A stretch of DNA of 64,000 nucleotides from assembly GCA_002868905.1 (NCBI GenBank), contig PKUA01000029.1, positions 62,001 to 126,000 on the forward strand, written 5' to 3'. The notes under the pieces are model-generated. The model saw nothing but the letters and a program-made list of their open reading frames with translations. It was not told the origin of the DNA and made no database searches. Made by a program: the position numbers and the translations under genes. Below, in pieces: positions 50,475 through 59,256 of the stretch (the stretch's first letter is position 1; each line of letters opens with the position of its first letter). Source of the DNA: Desulfuromonas sp. Its GTDB lineage: Bacteria > Desulfobacterota > Desulfuromonadia > Desulfuromonadales > Geothermobacteraceae.

Positions 50475-51973
50475 CGGACGAACAGCCATTCAAAGATGGT
50501 GGCGCCGGTCATGCCGCCGACGATCAGGGCCGAGACGATAACACCGAACAGATACCCCCGGTCCACGCCCAGGGTATTGCAACAGCGTCGCGCGGCAACG
50601 ATGGACAGGCTGAACCCTGCGAGCAGAATAAGCGAAACCAGCCACTTCAAAATATCGAGGGTAACAAGCACTCCCGGCGGGGTGATGGTCTGCATCACGT
50701 TCAAGGCCAGATAGCTCCGAACCCCGCTCGGGTCCTGAAGCACCAACGGAAGGTAACCGATCTTGGCGTTAAGTTTGACCACGGCGAGAATCAGGTGCAC
50801 CGCCAGCAGCAGCGGAATCAGGGGGAGCGCCAGGGCACCGAGGCGGCGGCCAAAACCGGTGTGGTCCCCGCGAACCTCCGTTTCGGCAACCGGTTCCCCG
50901 TCAACCGGTGGCGCCTCGCCGCCTGTCTGAGTTTCACTCAAACGCCAGAGAATCAGGCCGGGTAGCAGCAGCAGCAGCGGCAGCAGAAGGGCGATCCAGA
51001 CACAGGCGAGAAATTGAAATCCGTTGACCTGCCAACCAAGCAGCTGCGCGGTCTGCTCAGGGACCCAGAAAACCAGGTCGCGCAGATCGACATAAACCTT
51101 GCTGAAATTGGCTGTCAGCAGCCCGAGCAGCACGACGAAGAAGAGGGTCTCGCCACGTCGCATCCAGGCCGAACCGAAATCGGCCAACCAGGACCGCCTG
51201 CCGACCAGGATATTGTCCTTGTCGCATTGCTTGACACAGTTGAGGCAAAGGGTGCAGTCAACGCTGTCGGTCAGGTGCTGTGGCACCAGGTCGACCGGAC
51301 AACCGGCCCGCCCCGAACGCCAGTAGAACACTCCCGGGCCGAGGGCAAACCGATTCCAGATCGGGGTGGTGGCGATACACGCCTGGCTCTCACATCCGTC
51401 ACAGACGCTGCTTTCCCGCACCCGGAGATGAAATGGCGCCACCCGGGCGTAGAGCCCGAACAGGGCCCCGGCTGGGCAAAGAAGTGTACAGAAAGCGCGG
51501 CCCCGGAACACCAGCCCGGCCGTCACGGTCAATATCAGGACCACGGTCAACAGCCATGCGGTGTAGTCGGGGAAACGATGAATAGTGAAGAGATAGACCG
51601 ACAACTGCAGCACGATCAGCACCAGGGTCACCGGCAACAATCCCTGGAGCCACCGGGGGATGGAAGCTCCCAGTCCGAACCTGCTGACCAGGCCGTTCAG
51701 CCAACCGAGAGGACAGACGGTACACCAGGCCCGGCCGAACAACAGGGCGACCACCACGATAATCATGATCCAGAGGACCCAGAAAAAATGGGTCGCAAAA
51801 TTCAGATACATCAGTGGGTCGGGGACCTCGACGCCGGGAATGGCGTGATGATGCCAGCCGAAAGCGATCATGGCCAGCATCAGCAACAGGAAAACAGCCC
51901 GCACCAGTCGCCAAGTCCAGGCAGACCGGAGCAGCGAACCCAGCCCCTTTATTTTTAACAGATCCGTGAACAT
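50471..51973 (-). CDS. NosR/NapH/CcoG-like membrane polyferredoxin
   Basis: About 500 residues from ATG 51973. Six or more membrane helices frame the motif pairs FGRAWCTVCPLGWLNG and FRGRAFCTLLCPAGALFG (the CxxxCP pair of NapH/NosR) and two 4Fe-4S ligand sets, VCDGCESQAC and DCTLCLNCVKQCDKDN. Such proteins pass electrons from quinol to periplasmic enzymes or assembly factors. NosR-like proteins accompany NosD, but the FMN domain of NosR is absent. The extra C-terminal membrane segments are unusual. Confidence 0.85.
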   Translation of the reverse strand: MFTDLLKIKGLGSLLRSAWTWRLVRAVFLLLMLAMIAFGWHHHAIPGVEVPDPLMYLNFATHFFWVLWIMIIVVVALLFGRAWCTVCPLGWLNGLVSRFGLGASIPRWLQGLLPVTLVLIVLQLSVYLFTIHRFPDYTAWLLTVVLILTVTAGLVFRGRAFCTLLCPAGALFGLYARVAPFHLRVRESSVCDGCESQACIATTPIWNRFALGPGVFYWRSGRAGCPVDLVPQHLTDSVDCTLCLNCVKQCDKDNILVGRRSWLADFGSAWMRRGETLFFVVLLGLLTANFSKVYVDLRDLVFWVPEQTAQLLGWQVNGFQFLACVWIALLLPLLLLLPGLILWRLSETQTGGEAPPVDGEPVAETEVRGDHTGFGRRLGALALPLIPLLLAVHLILAVVKLNAKIGYLPLVLQDPSGVRSYLALNVMQTITPPGVLVTLDILKWLVSLILLAGFSLSIVAARRCCNTLGVDRGYLFGVIVSALIVGGMTGATIFEWLFVR

Positions 51974-52036
51974 CGAACGGTCAGCTGGCCTTTCGTCGGT
52001 GGAACGGTTTGATCTTAACAGCAATCCGCCTGCCGG

Positions 52037-52936
52037 TTAGTGATAGATGTGATACGGCAGGACCATCTCGCCCTGGCTGTTCCGAAACAGGGTCCGTTTG
52101 CCGCTGATCATTTCAAGAGAGCGCGCCGACCACTCACGCACCACCTCGACCTCGTCATCCAGGGTTGTCCGCAAGGCAGCTTCGGCTTTCGGTCCGCCGA
52201 TCGGGCCAAGAGCCGTGGCGGCAGCCATCCGGTTCTGCCAATCGGCGTCGCTCAACCCGGCGACCAGACCCTGCTCAGCGCGTGGGTCTTTCAATTTGCC
52301 GAGGGCATGGAATATCTCCCGCCGCATCGGCGAATCGAGCAACTGCAGCAGCACCGGCAAAGCGCGCCGGTCACCGATATCTCCGAGCGCCCGGATTGCG
52401 CCGGCGGCCCCTCTTGCAGGTGCACTCGGGAGATAGTCAAGCAGAGCCGGCAGGGCGCTCTTGTTCAACTTGATCAGGGAACGGGTGGCACGTTTACGGA
52501 CCTCCCCGTCCGGATCATCCAGGGCAGCCACCAGGAAGGGAACCCCGTTGTCCTTGCCGATTTCTCCCAAGGCCCACGCCGCAACATAGCGTCGGTTCAG
52601 GCCGACATTCTGCAAGACCGCACCGATCGGCGTGACAGCCGCTTCGGCCTTCAGGGTGCCGAGGCCGGCGATGACGTATTCGCGACGCTCGTCATTTGGA
52701 TCATCGACCTTCTCCAACAGGTAGGGGATCGAGGCAACGCCCTGCTCCATGAGCACGCCATAGGCTCGCCCGTTCAGATCATTCTGAGTCTCACCGAGCA
52801 ACTCGACCAGGGTGCGGAACGCCTCCGCCTGTCCGGTCTTGGCCCGGGTGGAGAGGCCTTCAAAATCGAGCGGCCCTTCCCGGGTGTCACACCCGACCAG
52901 CAGAAGCAGCAGAAGCAGGGGAAGCAGGTATTTCAT
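52037..52936 (-). CDS. HEAT-repeat lipoprotein
   Basis: About 299 residues from ATG 52936; its A is the last base of the previous stop codon (TGATG). MKYLLPLLLLLLLVGCDTREG is a lipoprotein signal. Repeats such as LNRRYVAAWALGEIGKDNGVPFLVAALDDPDGEVRKRATRSLIK and ALGDIGDRRALPVLLQLLDSP are HEAT/PBS-lyase helical pairs. It should form a protein-binding arc on the outer face of a membrane. Confidence 0.88.
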   Translation of the reverse strand: MKYLLPLLLLLLLVGCDTREGPLDFEGLSTRAKTGQAEAFRTLVELLGETQNDLNGRAYGVLMEQGVASIPYLLEKVDDPNDERREYVIAGLGTLKAEAAVTPIGAVLQNVGLNRRYVAAWALGEIGKDNGVPFLVAALDDPDGEVRKRATRSLIKLNKSALPALLDYLPSAPARGAAGAIRALGDIGDRRALPVLLQLLDSPMRREIFHALGKLKDPRAEQGLVAGLSDADWQNRMAAATALGPIGGPKAEAALRTTLDDEVEVVREWSARSLEMISGKRTLFRNSQGEMVLPYHIYH

Positions 52937-53694
52937 CACCAGACCTTGGTTACGGTGATATCGATCTGTTGCAGGACTTCGCCGTCCCGGACCACTACGG
53001 CGGACGGCTCGATGGTTCCCTGGTCGTAGCGACCATAGAGGTCACCGAGTTTCGGCGGACCACCGAACTTGTCGCGTGCCGCGAGATAATAGGTGCCTCC
53101 TTCGGGAAGGAGGATCAGGTAACGGCCGTCCGGACCGGTTTTTTCCGAGACGAATTTCGGCCGTTCCGACATCTGCACATGATCGTAGATATGAACCCGG
53201 GCATCCATCACCGGCTCCCCGTCAGCGTTCAGAATCCGCCCCGAGATGCCGGTCTTGGTCTTCTCCGCGTCCTTGGTCAGTCGCCGGCTGTCACCGATCT
53301 TGACCGGCGCAACCAGGGTCAGGGCGGACTGGTCGCCACGGACACTCAACTTGATAAACTCGCTCTTGTGATCACCGGCGACCACCGGACCGGCCGCCTC
53401 TCCGTTCTGCCTTTTCCTCACCACCAGGACATATTCCCCGTCCGGAAGCTGCAGGTCGAATTGACCGTCAGCCCCGGTCGCCTCGGACACCACATAGGCG
53501 GGTCCGTAAAGATCCATCCCCTGCTTGTAGACGTAGAGGTAGGCGCCTTCGAGAGGGTTCACCACCTGTCCGGTAATTCGCCCCAGGCCGGACTGACCCG
53601 TTCCGGTCGCGGTGTCGTTCCCCTCCTGACAACCGAGCATCGTCACCATGGCGACGAGCAGCATGCCGCAGAAAAGTGTCTTCAACAGTTTCAT
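52936..53694 (-). CDS. Cna-B/carboxypeptidase-regulatory-like lipoprotein
   Basis: About 252 residues from ATG 53694. Signal MKLLKTLFCGMLLVAMVTMLGC (lipobox MLGC). Two Ig-like regulatory repeats: RITGQVVNPLEGAYLYVY ... TGADGQFDLQLPDGEYVLVVR and GISGRILNADGEPVMDARVHIYD ... TGPDGRYLILLPEGGTYYLAAR. Such domains are structural. Its neighbour relations suggest a periplasmic component of the haem-protein complex. Confidence 0.82.
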   Translation of the reverse strand: MKLLKTLFCGMLLVAMVTMLGCQEGNDTATGTGQSGLGRITGQVVNPLEGAYLYVYKQGMDLYGPAYVVSEATGADGQFDLQLPDGEYVLVVRKRQNGEAAGPVVAGDHKSEFIKLSVRGDQSALTLVAPVKIGDSRRLTKDAEKTKTGISGRILNADGEPVMDARVHIYDHVQMSERPKFVSEKTGPDGRYLILLPEGGTYYLAARDKFGGPPKLGDLYGRYDQGTIEPSAVVVRDGEVLQQIDITVTKVW

Positions 53695-53712
53695 TGCAAT
53701 CCTCATCCCCTC

Positions 53713-54726
53713 TTATTGATCCGCCAGCAAAATCAGCCGTTCGTTCGTGCGGGACGCGTAATGCTGATTGAGGGTGTGATCCATGACGGCAAGGCCGAAA
53801 GAGACCCCCGCCTCGTCTCCCGGCACGAAAACGACATCGTGCGGGTCCCCGGTGCGCAGCTTCCGTTGCAGGGTCACGACCCAGTGACCATTGATATGCT
53901 CAGAACGACACACGACATCGCCGCGTCCACCCTGCGGAACGTCCGTCATGTAGCCGGGAGCCGGACTTCCCGGTGCGACAAATCGCCCCTTCAACGGCTC
54001 TCCCTGAAGGTCGTACAACGGTTCGTCTCCTTCACGAAACGGCTCCTGGTTGGTAACGGCGAAGCGGGAGTTTGGTTTGAACAGTTCACCCGGCTCATCT
54101 CCGTGCATCCCTTCCTGGTCGACAAAGCGATCGTCGGCGAAACCGTATCGTCCGGTCCGCTCCGCCTTCCAATGCCACAGGTCGGTCCAGGCACCGTTCC
54201 GTGCCAGGCGCATCTTGTTCTGGGCATGGAAATTCGCGCCGGAGACACCGAAATCCTCGATGTGGCACGCATAGGAACAGGAGAACCTGGGGAATTTCCC
54301 CTGAGCGTCGAACATGATGCCGAAGCCATCCTCCAACCCGCCCTGATTGGCCCATGCGACACCATTGAACAGCCAGCGCATGAAGCTGTCATCCCTGGTC
54401 GCATCGCGCCAGGAGAGACGGAGGAACAGGGAATGATCCGTATAGAACGCCCGCAGGTCGACTTCAACCGGGTCGGGAAGTGTGCTGCCGTGATGACAGG
54501 AGGCGGTCGTGGTATGAACCGTGTCGCTGTCAACATCGGCAAGCTTCTTCAGCCGGTGCAGATCACCGCCGCGAACGCTGATCAGCCGCGGCAGCGCCCT
54601 CTCCCAGGTCGAATCTTCCGGAGGCCCGTCGAGATGAATCGCATAGAGCTTGTCGCCGCCCAACTCACGGCAACCGCCTGCACCCATCACCGAGATGGTT
54701 ATCAATGCAAGTATCAGGAATCTCAT
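53713..54726 (-). CDS. Ethylbenzene-dehydrogenase-like haem-binding lipoprotein
   Basis: About 337 residues from ATG 54726. RFLILALITISVMGAGGC is a lipoprotein signal. The mature part, starting KLYAIHLDGPPEDSTWERALP, resembles the EB_dh gamma-type haem-b fold: LRAFYTDHSLFLRLSWRDATRDD and a WLWHWKA-like segment (TDLWHWKAERTG). It adds Cys motifs TASCHHGS and CSYACHI (C-x3-C-H). CxxCH is missing, so covalent haem c attachment is possible only through the unusual spacing. First gene of the large operon. Confidence 0.75.
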   Translation of the reverse strand: MRFLILALITISVMGAGGCRELGGDKLYAIHLDGPPEDSTWERALPRLISVRGGDLHRLKKLADVDSDTVHTTTASCHHGSTLPDPVEVDLRAFYTDHSLFLRLSWRDATRDDSFMRWLFNGVAWANQGGLEDGFGIMFDAQGKFPRFSCSYACHIEDFGVSGANFHAQNKMRLARNGAWTDLWHWKAERTGRYGFADDRFVDQEGMHGDEPGELFKPNSRFAVTNQEPFREGDEPLYDLQGEPLKGRFVAPGSPAPGYMTDVPQGGRGDVVCRSEHINGHWVVTLQRKLRTGDPHDVVFVPGDEAGVSFGLAVMDHTLNQHYASRTNERLILLADQ

Positions 54727-54771
54727 CGCTATGCTCGTTGTGCGGCCGCAAAAGGCCGCGCAACAAAACAC

Positions 54772-54787
54772 AGCAAGGACCATACCA
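54772..54787 (-). promoter_or_regulatory. Candidate sigma54 (-24/-12) promoter
   Basis: Minus-strand TGGTATGGTCCTTGCT fits TGGCACG-N4-TTGCW with GG and GC separated by ten bases. Initiation would fall about 12 bases beyond, near 54761, some 35 bases before the first gene's ATG; the leader can form a small stem GCGGCC/GGCCGC (54742-54759). A sigma54-dependent regulator gene sits just upstream. Confidence 0.6.
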
Positions 54788-54909
54788 TGGCGATGACGTC
54801 ATCGATGGTACGGGTGGGAGCTTGTAACAAACGGTTATGAGAGGGGATTTTCCACGTTCAACTCTGGCGGGAACCGGGAGGAGTACGGAGCGATCCTGAC
54901 AGAAAAGTG

Positions 54910-56331
54910 TCAAGCATCATCGGATGTTATATCGTCATCCATCTCCCCCTCGTCTCCTTCGCCTCCCCGGGTGACCAGACCGTATTTCTCCATTTTGTAA
55001 CGGAGAGTGGTTCGCTTGATCCCGAGGATTTCCGCGGTTCGCGTCTGCGACCTTCCTTCACGGTTCAGCGTCTGCACGATCAGCTGTTTTTCCAGGTCTT
55101 CGAGGATTTCCGTCAAACTTCCGCCCCTCTCGGGAAGAGACAGGCAGATCTGGTCCGTCTCCTGGACCCCCTGGGGGAAGTCCCTGGGAGTCAGGGTCGG
55201 GGTCTTCGCCAGGACGACGGCACGTTCCATGGCATTTTCCAGTTCGCGGACATTTCCCGGCCAGTCGTACGCCACCAGGCAAGCTATCGCCTTGGGGGCT
55301 ATCTCCTCGATCTTTTTCCCGGTCTCCGCCGTATACTTGTCGAGAAAATGACGAGCCAACGGTTCGATGTCCTCCCGCCGCGACCGCAGAGGGGGAAGGT
55401 CGACGTTCACGACGTTGAGCCGGTAGAAGAGGTCCTCCCGGAATTCGCCGTTTTTTACCGCCTGCTCAAGGTTCTTGTTGGTCGCGGCCACCAGCCTGAC
55501 ATCGACACCAATGGTCCGGGTCCCGCCGACCCGCTCGAATTCGTGCTCCTGTAAAACGCGCAGCAGCTTGACCTGGGCGGCGAGGCTCATCTCGCCAACC
55601 TCGTCGATGAAGAGCGTCCCCTGGTCAGCAAGCTCAAAGCGGCCCTTTTTGGTGTGCAGGGCACCCGAGAAAGCCCCTTTTTCATGGCCGAAAAGTTCAC
55701 TCTCGAGCACCCCCTCGGAGAGAGCGGCACAATTGAGGACGATGAACGGTTTCTCCTTGCGGCTCGAGTTGAAATGGATGGAGCGGGCGATCAACTCCTT
55801 CCCGGTCCCCGATTCACCGGTGATCAGGACATTGGCGTTGCTCACCGCGACAGAGGAAGAGACATCGAAGACATCCTGCATCGCCTGGGATTTCCCTACG
55901 ATACCGCTGACGCTGTAGCGTCCTTCGAGCTCCTCGTGCAGGTAGCGATTCTCCGCCAACAGCCGTTCATGTTCGAGCGCCTTGGACACCGTCATGCGGA
56001 TGGCATCGGTTTCGAACGGCTTGGTGATGAAATCATACGCCCCTGAACGGAGAGCCTGCACAGCACTTTCCACCGTCCCGTAGGCGGTCATGACGATGAT
56101 CGGCAACTGCGGATCGAACCCTTTCAGTTCGGCCAGCAGCTGCAAACCGTCCATCCCCGGCATTTTCATATCGGTGATGACGAGATCGAACTCATCATGG
56201 GCGACCTGCTGCATCGCTTCTTCGCCGGAACCGACCGCTGCGGTCTCGTACCCTTCCTTGACCAGGATGCGCGACAGCAGGCGCCGCATCCCCTCTTCGT
56301 CGTCTACGATCAGTATTTTTTCAGCTGGCAT
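54910..56331 (-). CDS. NtrC-family sigma54-dependent response regulator
   Basis: 473 residues. Receiver (KILIVDDEEG; phosphoacceptor in LVITDMKMPGMDG; K in YDFITKPF), AAA+ domain (Walker A LITGESGTGKELIARS; Walker B GTLFIDEVGEM) and Fis-type helix-turn-helix (SQTRTAEILGIKRTTLRYKMEKYG). The sigma54-contact loop reads GAFSGA rather than GAFTGA, a conservative Thr-to-Ser change. It directly precedes the sigma54 promoter of the operon and most likely activates it. No histidine kinase is adjacent; a GAF-GGDEF gene lies upstream. Confidence 0.93.
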   Translation of the reverse strand: MPAEKILIVDDEEGMRRLLSRILVKEGYETAAVGSGEEAMQQVAHDEFDLVITDMKMPGMDGLQLLAELKGFDPQLPIIVMTAYGTVESAVQALRSGAYDFITKPFETDAIRMTVSKALEHERLLAENRYLHEELEGRYSVSGIVGKSQAMQDVFDVSSSVAVSNANVLITGESGTGKELIARSIHFNSSRKEKPFIVLNCAALSEGVLESELFGHEKGAFSGALHTKKGRFELADQGTLFIDEVGEMSLAAQVKLLRVLQEHEFERVGGTRTIGVDVRLVAATNKNLEQAVKNGEFREDLFYRLNVVNVDLPPLRSRREDIEPLARHFLDKYTAETGKKIEEIAPKAIACLVAYDWPGNVRELENAMERAVVLAKTPTLTPRDFPQGVQETDQICLSLPERGGSLTEILEDLEKQLIVQTLNREGRSQTRTAEILGIKRTTLRYKMEKYGLVTRGGEGDEGEMDDDITSDDA

Positions 56332-57435
56332 CTAGCACTCTGTCGGTTGATTGAAATGAGGATCGGACAAGGCCTGGCCACGATCTTCAGGCCCATTCGC
56401 ATCGAGATGATAAACCCGGTTCTTGCCGGATTTTTTGGCGACATACATCAGGTCGTCGACCACCTTCAACAGCTCATCGTGGGTCGAACCGTCGCGGGGA
56501 AAACTGGCAACACCGATGCTCACGCTCACCGGGTGAGCATTCTCCCCTTTGGAATGACGGAGGGAATCTTCAGCTATTCTCTGCCGAACCCGTTCGGCCG
56601 CCGGCAGGGCCTCCCCGATCTCTGTTTCCGGCAGGATGGCGACAAATTCCTCACCACCGTAGCGGAAGCAGATATCGCAGTCGCGCAAAGTTTCGCGCAG
56701 GATCTCTGAAACAGCCACCAACACCCGGTCCCCTTCCGGATGACCGTGGGTATCGTTGAACGCCTTGAAATCATCGACATCAAGCATCATCAGGGAGAGG
56801 ACGTTACGGTAACGCCGGGTGCGGTGAAATTCCTCCCGGAACAACTGGGTAAACATGCGATGATTGAAAAGACCGGTCAAACCATCCGTGCAGGCGAGCT
56901 GTTGGGTCCGATGATGAAGCCGGGCGTTGTCGATGCTCATGGTGGCGAACGAAGCCAGGATCGAAAGTAGCTTGAGACGCTGTTCCGGGAATTGACGCGG
57001 GGTAAAATCGTCGAGATAGAGCACACCAACGATCTTATCCTGAATTTTCAGCGGAACGGCGATGAGCGAACGAATCCCCTCGCTCAGGGCGAGCGGATTA
57101 TTGAAAAAATCCGCCTTATCGGTATCTTCCACGATAAAGAGTTCGCCCCGATCGAGAATTTCAGCGGTCAACCCCCCCTGCTTGACCCGCCAGCGGTTCC
57201 GTTCGACCAGCCGGGGACTCAACCCCTCGTGAACATGGAGCTTAAGCATCACGGTCGCATCGTCATAGAGGGCAATACTCCCGGCCGGCATCTCCATGAT
57301 CGCCATGGAACTCATCAGGATGTTACTCAGCACTTCGTCCAGGTCGATAGACGAGACCACCACCTGGGCGACGCTGACCAGATCTTTAAGCCCCCTGAGT
57401 TCCTCTTCCAATATGTTGCTGTCAGATGACGCCAT
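56332..57435 (-). CDS. GAF-GGDEF diguanylate cyclase
   Basis: 367 residues. GAF domain (about 10-175: VAQVVVSSIDLDEVLSNIL ... SLIAVPLKIQDKIVGVLYLDD), then GGDEF with the active-site variant GGEEF (CFRYGGEEFVAI) and an intact inhibitory RxxD site (RDCD) five residues upstream. It should make c-di-GMP and respond to a small ligand or redox cue through GAF. Its stop directly abuts the start of the NtrC-type gene, so they share an operon and may act together. Confidence 0.93.
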   Translation of the reverse strand: MASSDSNILEEELRGLKDLVSVAQVVVSSIDLDEVLSNILMSSMAIMEMPAGSIALYDDATVMLKLHVHEGLSPRLVERNRWRVKQGGLTAEILDRGELFIVEDTDKADFFNNPLALSEGIRSLIAVPLKIQDKIVGVLYLDDFTPRQFPEQRLKLLSILASFATMSIDNARLHHRTQQLACTDGLTGLFNHRMFTQLFREEFHRTRRYRNVLSLMMLDVDDFKAFNDTHGHPEGDRVLVAVSEILRETLRDCDICFRYGGEEFVAILPETEIGEALPAAERVRQRIAEDSLRHSKGENAHPVSVSIGVASFPRDGSTHDELLKVVDDLMYVAKKSGKNRVYHLDANGPEDRGQALSDPHFNQPTEC

Positions 57436-57548
57436 AATTGAGATTGAAGATATCCTGAGTATTTTTTAAAAAACTACCACGGAGAGAAAGCAGGTGTAAA
57501 GCCGTTTTCCCTATGATTTCCAATAGTAACAGGGCTGAAGAAACGCCC

Positions 57549-58265
57549 CTATTCATCCGCCCGCAGCCGCTGCATAACCTGCTTGACGTCTTCCCAAACC
57601 TCACGTTTCCCTGCAGGATTACGCAACAGGTAGGCGGGGTGGTACGTCGGCATCAGCGGAAGCCCCTGGTAACTATACCAGTTACCGCGAAGCCGGCTGA
57701 TTGGAGTGTCATTGCGTAACAGAGTCTGTGCGGAGAAACGGCCGAGCGCCAGGATGATATCAGGCTTCAATGCTGCAAGCTGACGTTGCAGAAACGGCTC
57801 GCACGCAGCGATCTCTTCCGGTTCGGGATCCCGGTTTCCCGGTGGGCGGCACTTCTGCACGTTGCAGATATAAACATCCTCGCGACAGGTTCCCATGGAG
57901 AGCAGAATCCTGTCCAGCAGGCGACCGGCCTCTCCCACGAAAGGTTCACCCTGCAGATCCTCCTGTCGTCCGGGAGCCTCTCCGACCAGCACCAGGCGGG
58001 CTCGCGGATTGCCGACCCCGAAGACAATCTTTTTTCGATGGTCGCACAGCGGACAACGCTGACAATCGCCAAGGTCCTCCCTGACCATCTCAAGAGTTTC
58101 GCGGCCACCACTGTCTGCCGACGAATCAACAACCCGTTCAAATTCCGACACGGATGGAGACGCGAGAGTCGGCAATTCACGCACCCCGAGGAGTTCCGCC
58201 TGCTCAAGCCAGATGCGCGCCTCGGAGACGAGGGCGCCAAAGTCATGGCGATTTTTTATCGGCAT
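57549..58265 (-). CDS. Family 4 uracil-DNA glycosylase
   Basis: 238 residues. GEAPGRQEDLQGEPFVGEAGRLLD is the family-4 catalytic signature and NVQKCRPPGNRDPEPEE follows. The 4Fe-4S Cys are in GDCQRCPLC and CNVQKC/ACEPF. Motif YHPAYLLRNP is the Leu-loop region. It removes uracil from DNA; the N-terminal 80 residues are divergent. Divergent from the phospholipase-like gene at 58332. Confidence 0.93.
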   Translation of the reverse strand: MPIKNRHDFGALVSEARIWLEQAELLGVRELPTLASPSVSEFERVVDSSADSGGRETLEMVREDLGDCQRCPLCDHRKKIVFGVGNPRARLVLVGEAPGRQEDLQGEPFVGEAGRLLDRILLSMGTCREDVYICNVQKCRPPGNRDPEPEEIAACEPFLQRQLAALKPDIILALGRFSAQTLLRNDTPISRLRGNWYSYQGLPLMPTYHPAYLLRNPAGKREVWEDVKQVMQRLRADE

Positions 58266-58331
58266 CTCTTGCCATGCTCCGCGTCAAAGTCTATGCTGAA
58301 ATTATTAGTGACCCTGATTTGCAAAGGCCCC

Positions 58332-59240
58332 ATGGCTTTTATCATCTTCCTATTGCTGCTAGTTTTTGCCTGCCCCGTGGAAGCCCACGCGTGGGGCATC
58401 GGTTTTCATCTGCACGTCGGCTCGCAACTGCTGGAGCATATCGGACAGTTTGCTCCGCACCTGGAGGCGATTCTAAAAGCGCAACCTTACGACTACCTCT
58501 ACGGCTGCATCAGCGCCGACATTACTATCGGTAAAAAGTTCACACACTACCTGGAACATTGTCACTCTTGGCGCATTGCCAGGAAACTAATCAAAGCGGC
58601 CAAGGACGATCGGCAGAAGGCCTGCGCCTACGGTTACCTGAGCCACCTCGCCATGGATACCATCGCCCACTCCTATTTCGTGCCATTCAAAACCATCCGC
58701 AGTTTCAACACCGTGATGCTCAAGCACGCCTACTGGGAAATGCGGATCGAAGCGGAAATTCCGGCCGCAACCTGGACCCTGGCGCGAAACCTGGCCCGAA
58801 AGAATTACCAGCACAACGATGCCATGCTTCGCAGCATTGTGGCCGACACCATCTTCTCGTTCGGCACCAACAAACGCCTGTTCAACTCACTGCTGTTGCT
58901 CAACCGCCTGCAACACTGGCAGAAGATACTTCGATCGATCAACCGGGCTTCCCGCTGGACGATCGACGGAGAAGATATCGACGAATACTTCACCCTATCC
59001 TACGAAGCAGCCGCGAGCATTCTGGCCGACATGGAACGAAGCCCTTACTGGCGAGCCGACCCCGCCGGTGAAAGAGCCCTCGGCGCGGCGAGTGAAATCA
59101 GGAAGAGCCTCAACCTTCTCTGGCTCGACGGCAAACTGACCGAACAGGAAGCCGATCGGTTAATCGCCGAATTGAAACCGCGCCTGAAGGAGGGAATCAC
59201 CGACCCGGACCACCTGCTCGATCTTCTCTCTGCCGGCTGA
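58332..59240 (+). CDS. Zinc-dependent phospholipase C-like protein, exported
   Basis: About 302 residues from ATG 58332 (AAAGG upstream); a longer frame starting at 57786 is antisense to the glycosylase gene and rejected. Signal peptide FIIFLLLLVFACPVEAHA, cleaved after AHA, would expose Trp (WGIGFHLHVG), as in zinc PLC where the N-terminal Trp ligates zinc. Further His/Asp ligands are likely in YLSHLAMDTIAHSYF. The family is lipase-like; the substrate is unknown. Confidence 0.8.
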   Translation: MAFIIFLLLLVFACPVEAHAWGIGFHLHVGSQLLEHIGQFAPHLEAILKAQPYDYLYGCISADITIGKKFTHYLEHCHSWRIARKLIKAAKDDRQKACAYGYLSHLAMDTIAHSYFVPFKTIRSFNTVMLKHAYWEMRIEAEIPAATWTLARNLARKNYQHNDAMLRSIVADTIFSFGTNKRLFNSLLLLNRLQHWQKILRSINRASRWTIDGEDIDEYFTLSYEAAASILADMERSPYWRADPAGERALGAASEIRKSLNLLWLDGKLTEQEADRLIAELKPRLKEGITDPDHLLDLLSAG

Positions 59241-59256
59241 TCCGCACAGGGTTTGT

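Noticed and set aside
57786-58331. A long plus-strand frame that would extend the phospholipase-like gene upstream by about 180 codons
   Set aside because: It is antisense to the uracil-DNA glycosylase gene and has no domain; the ATG at 58332 with AAAGG and a signal peptide is the real start.
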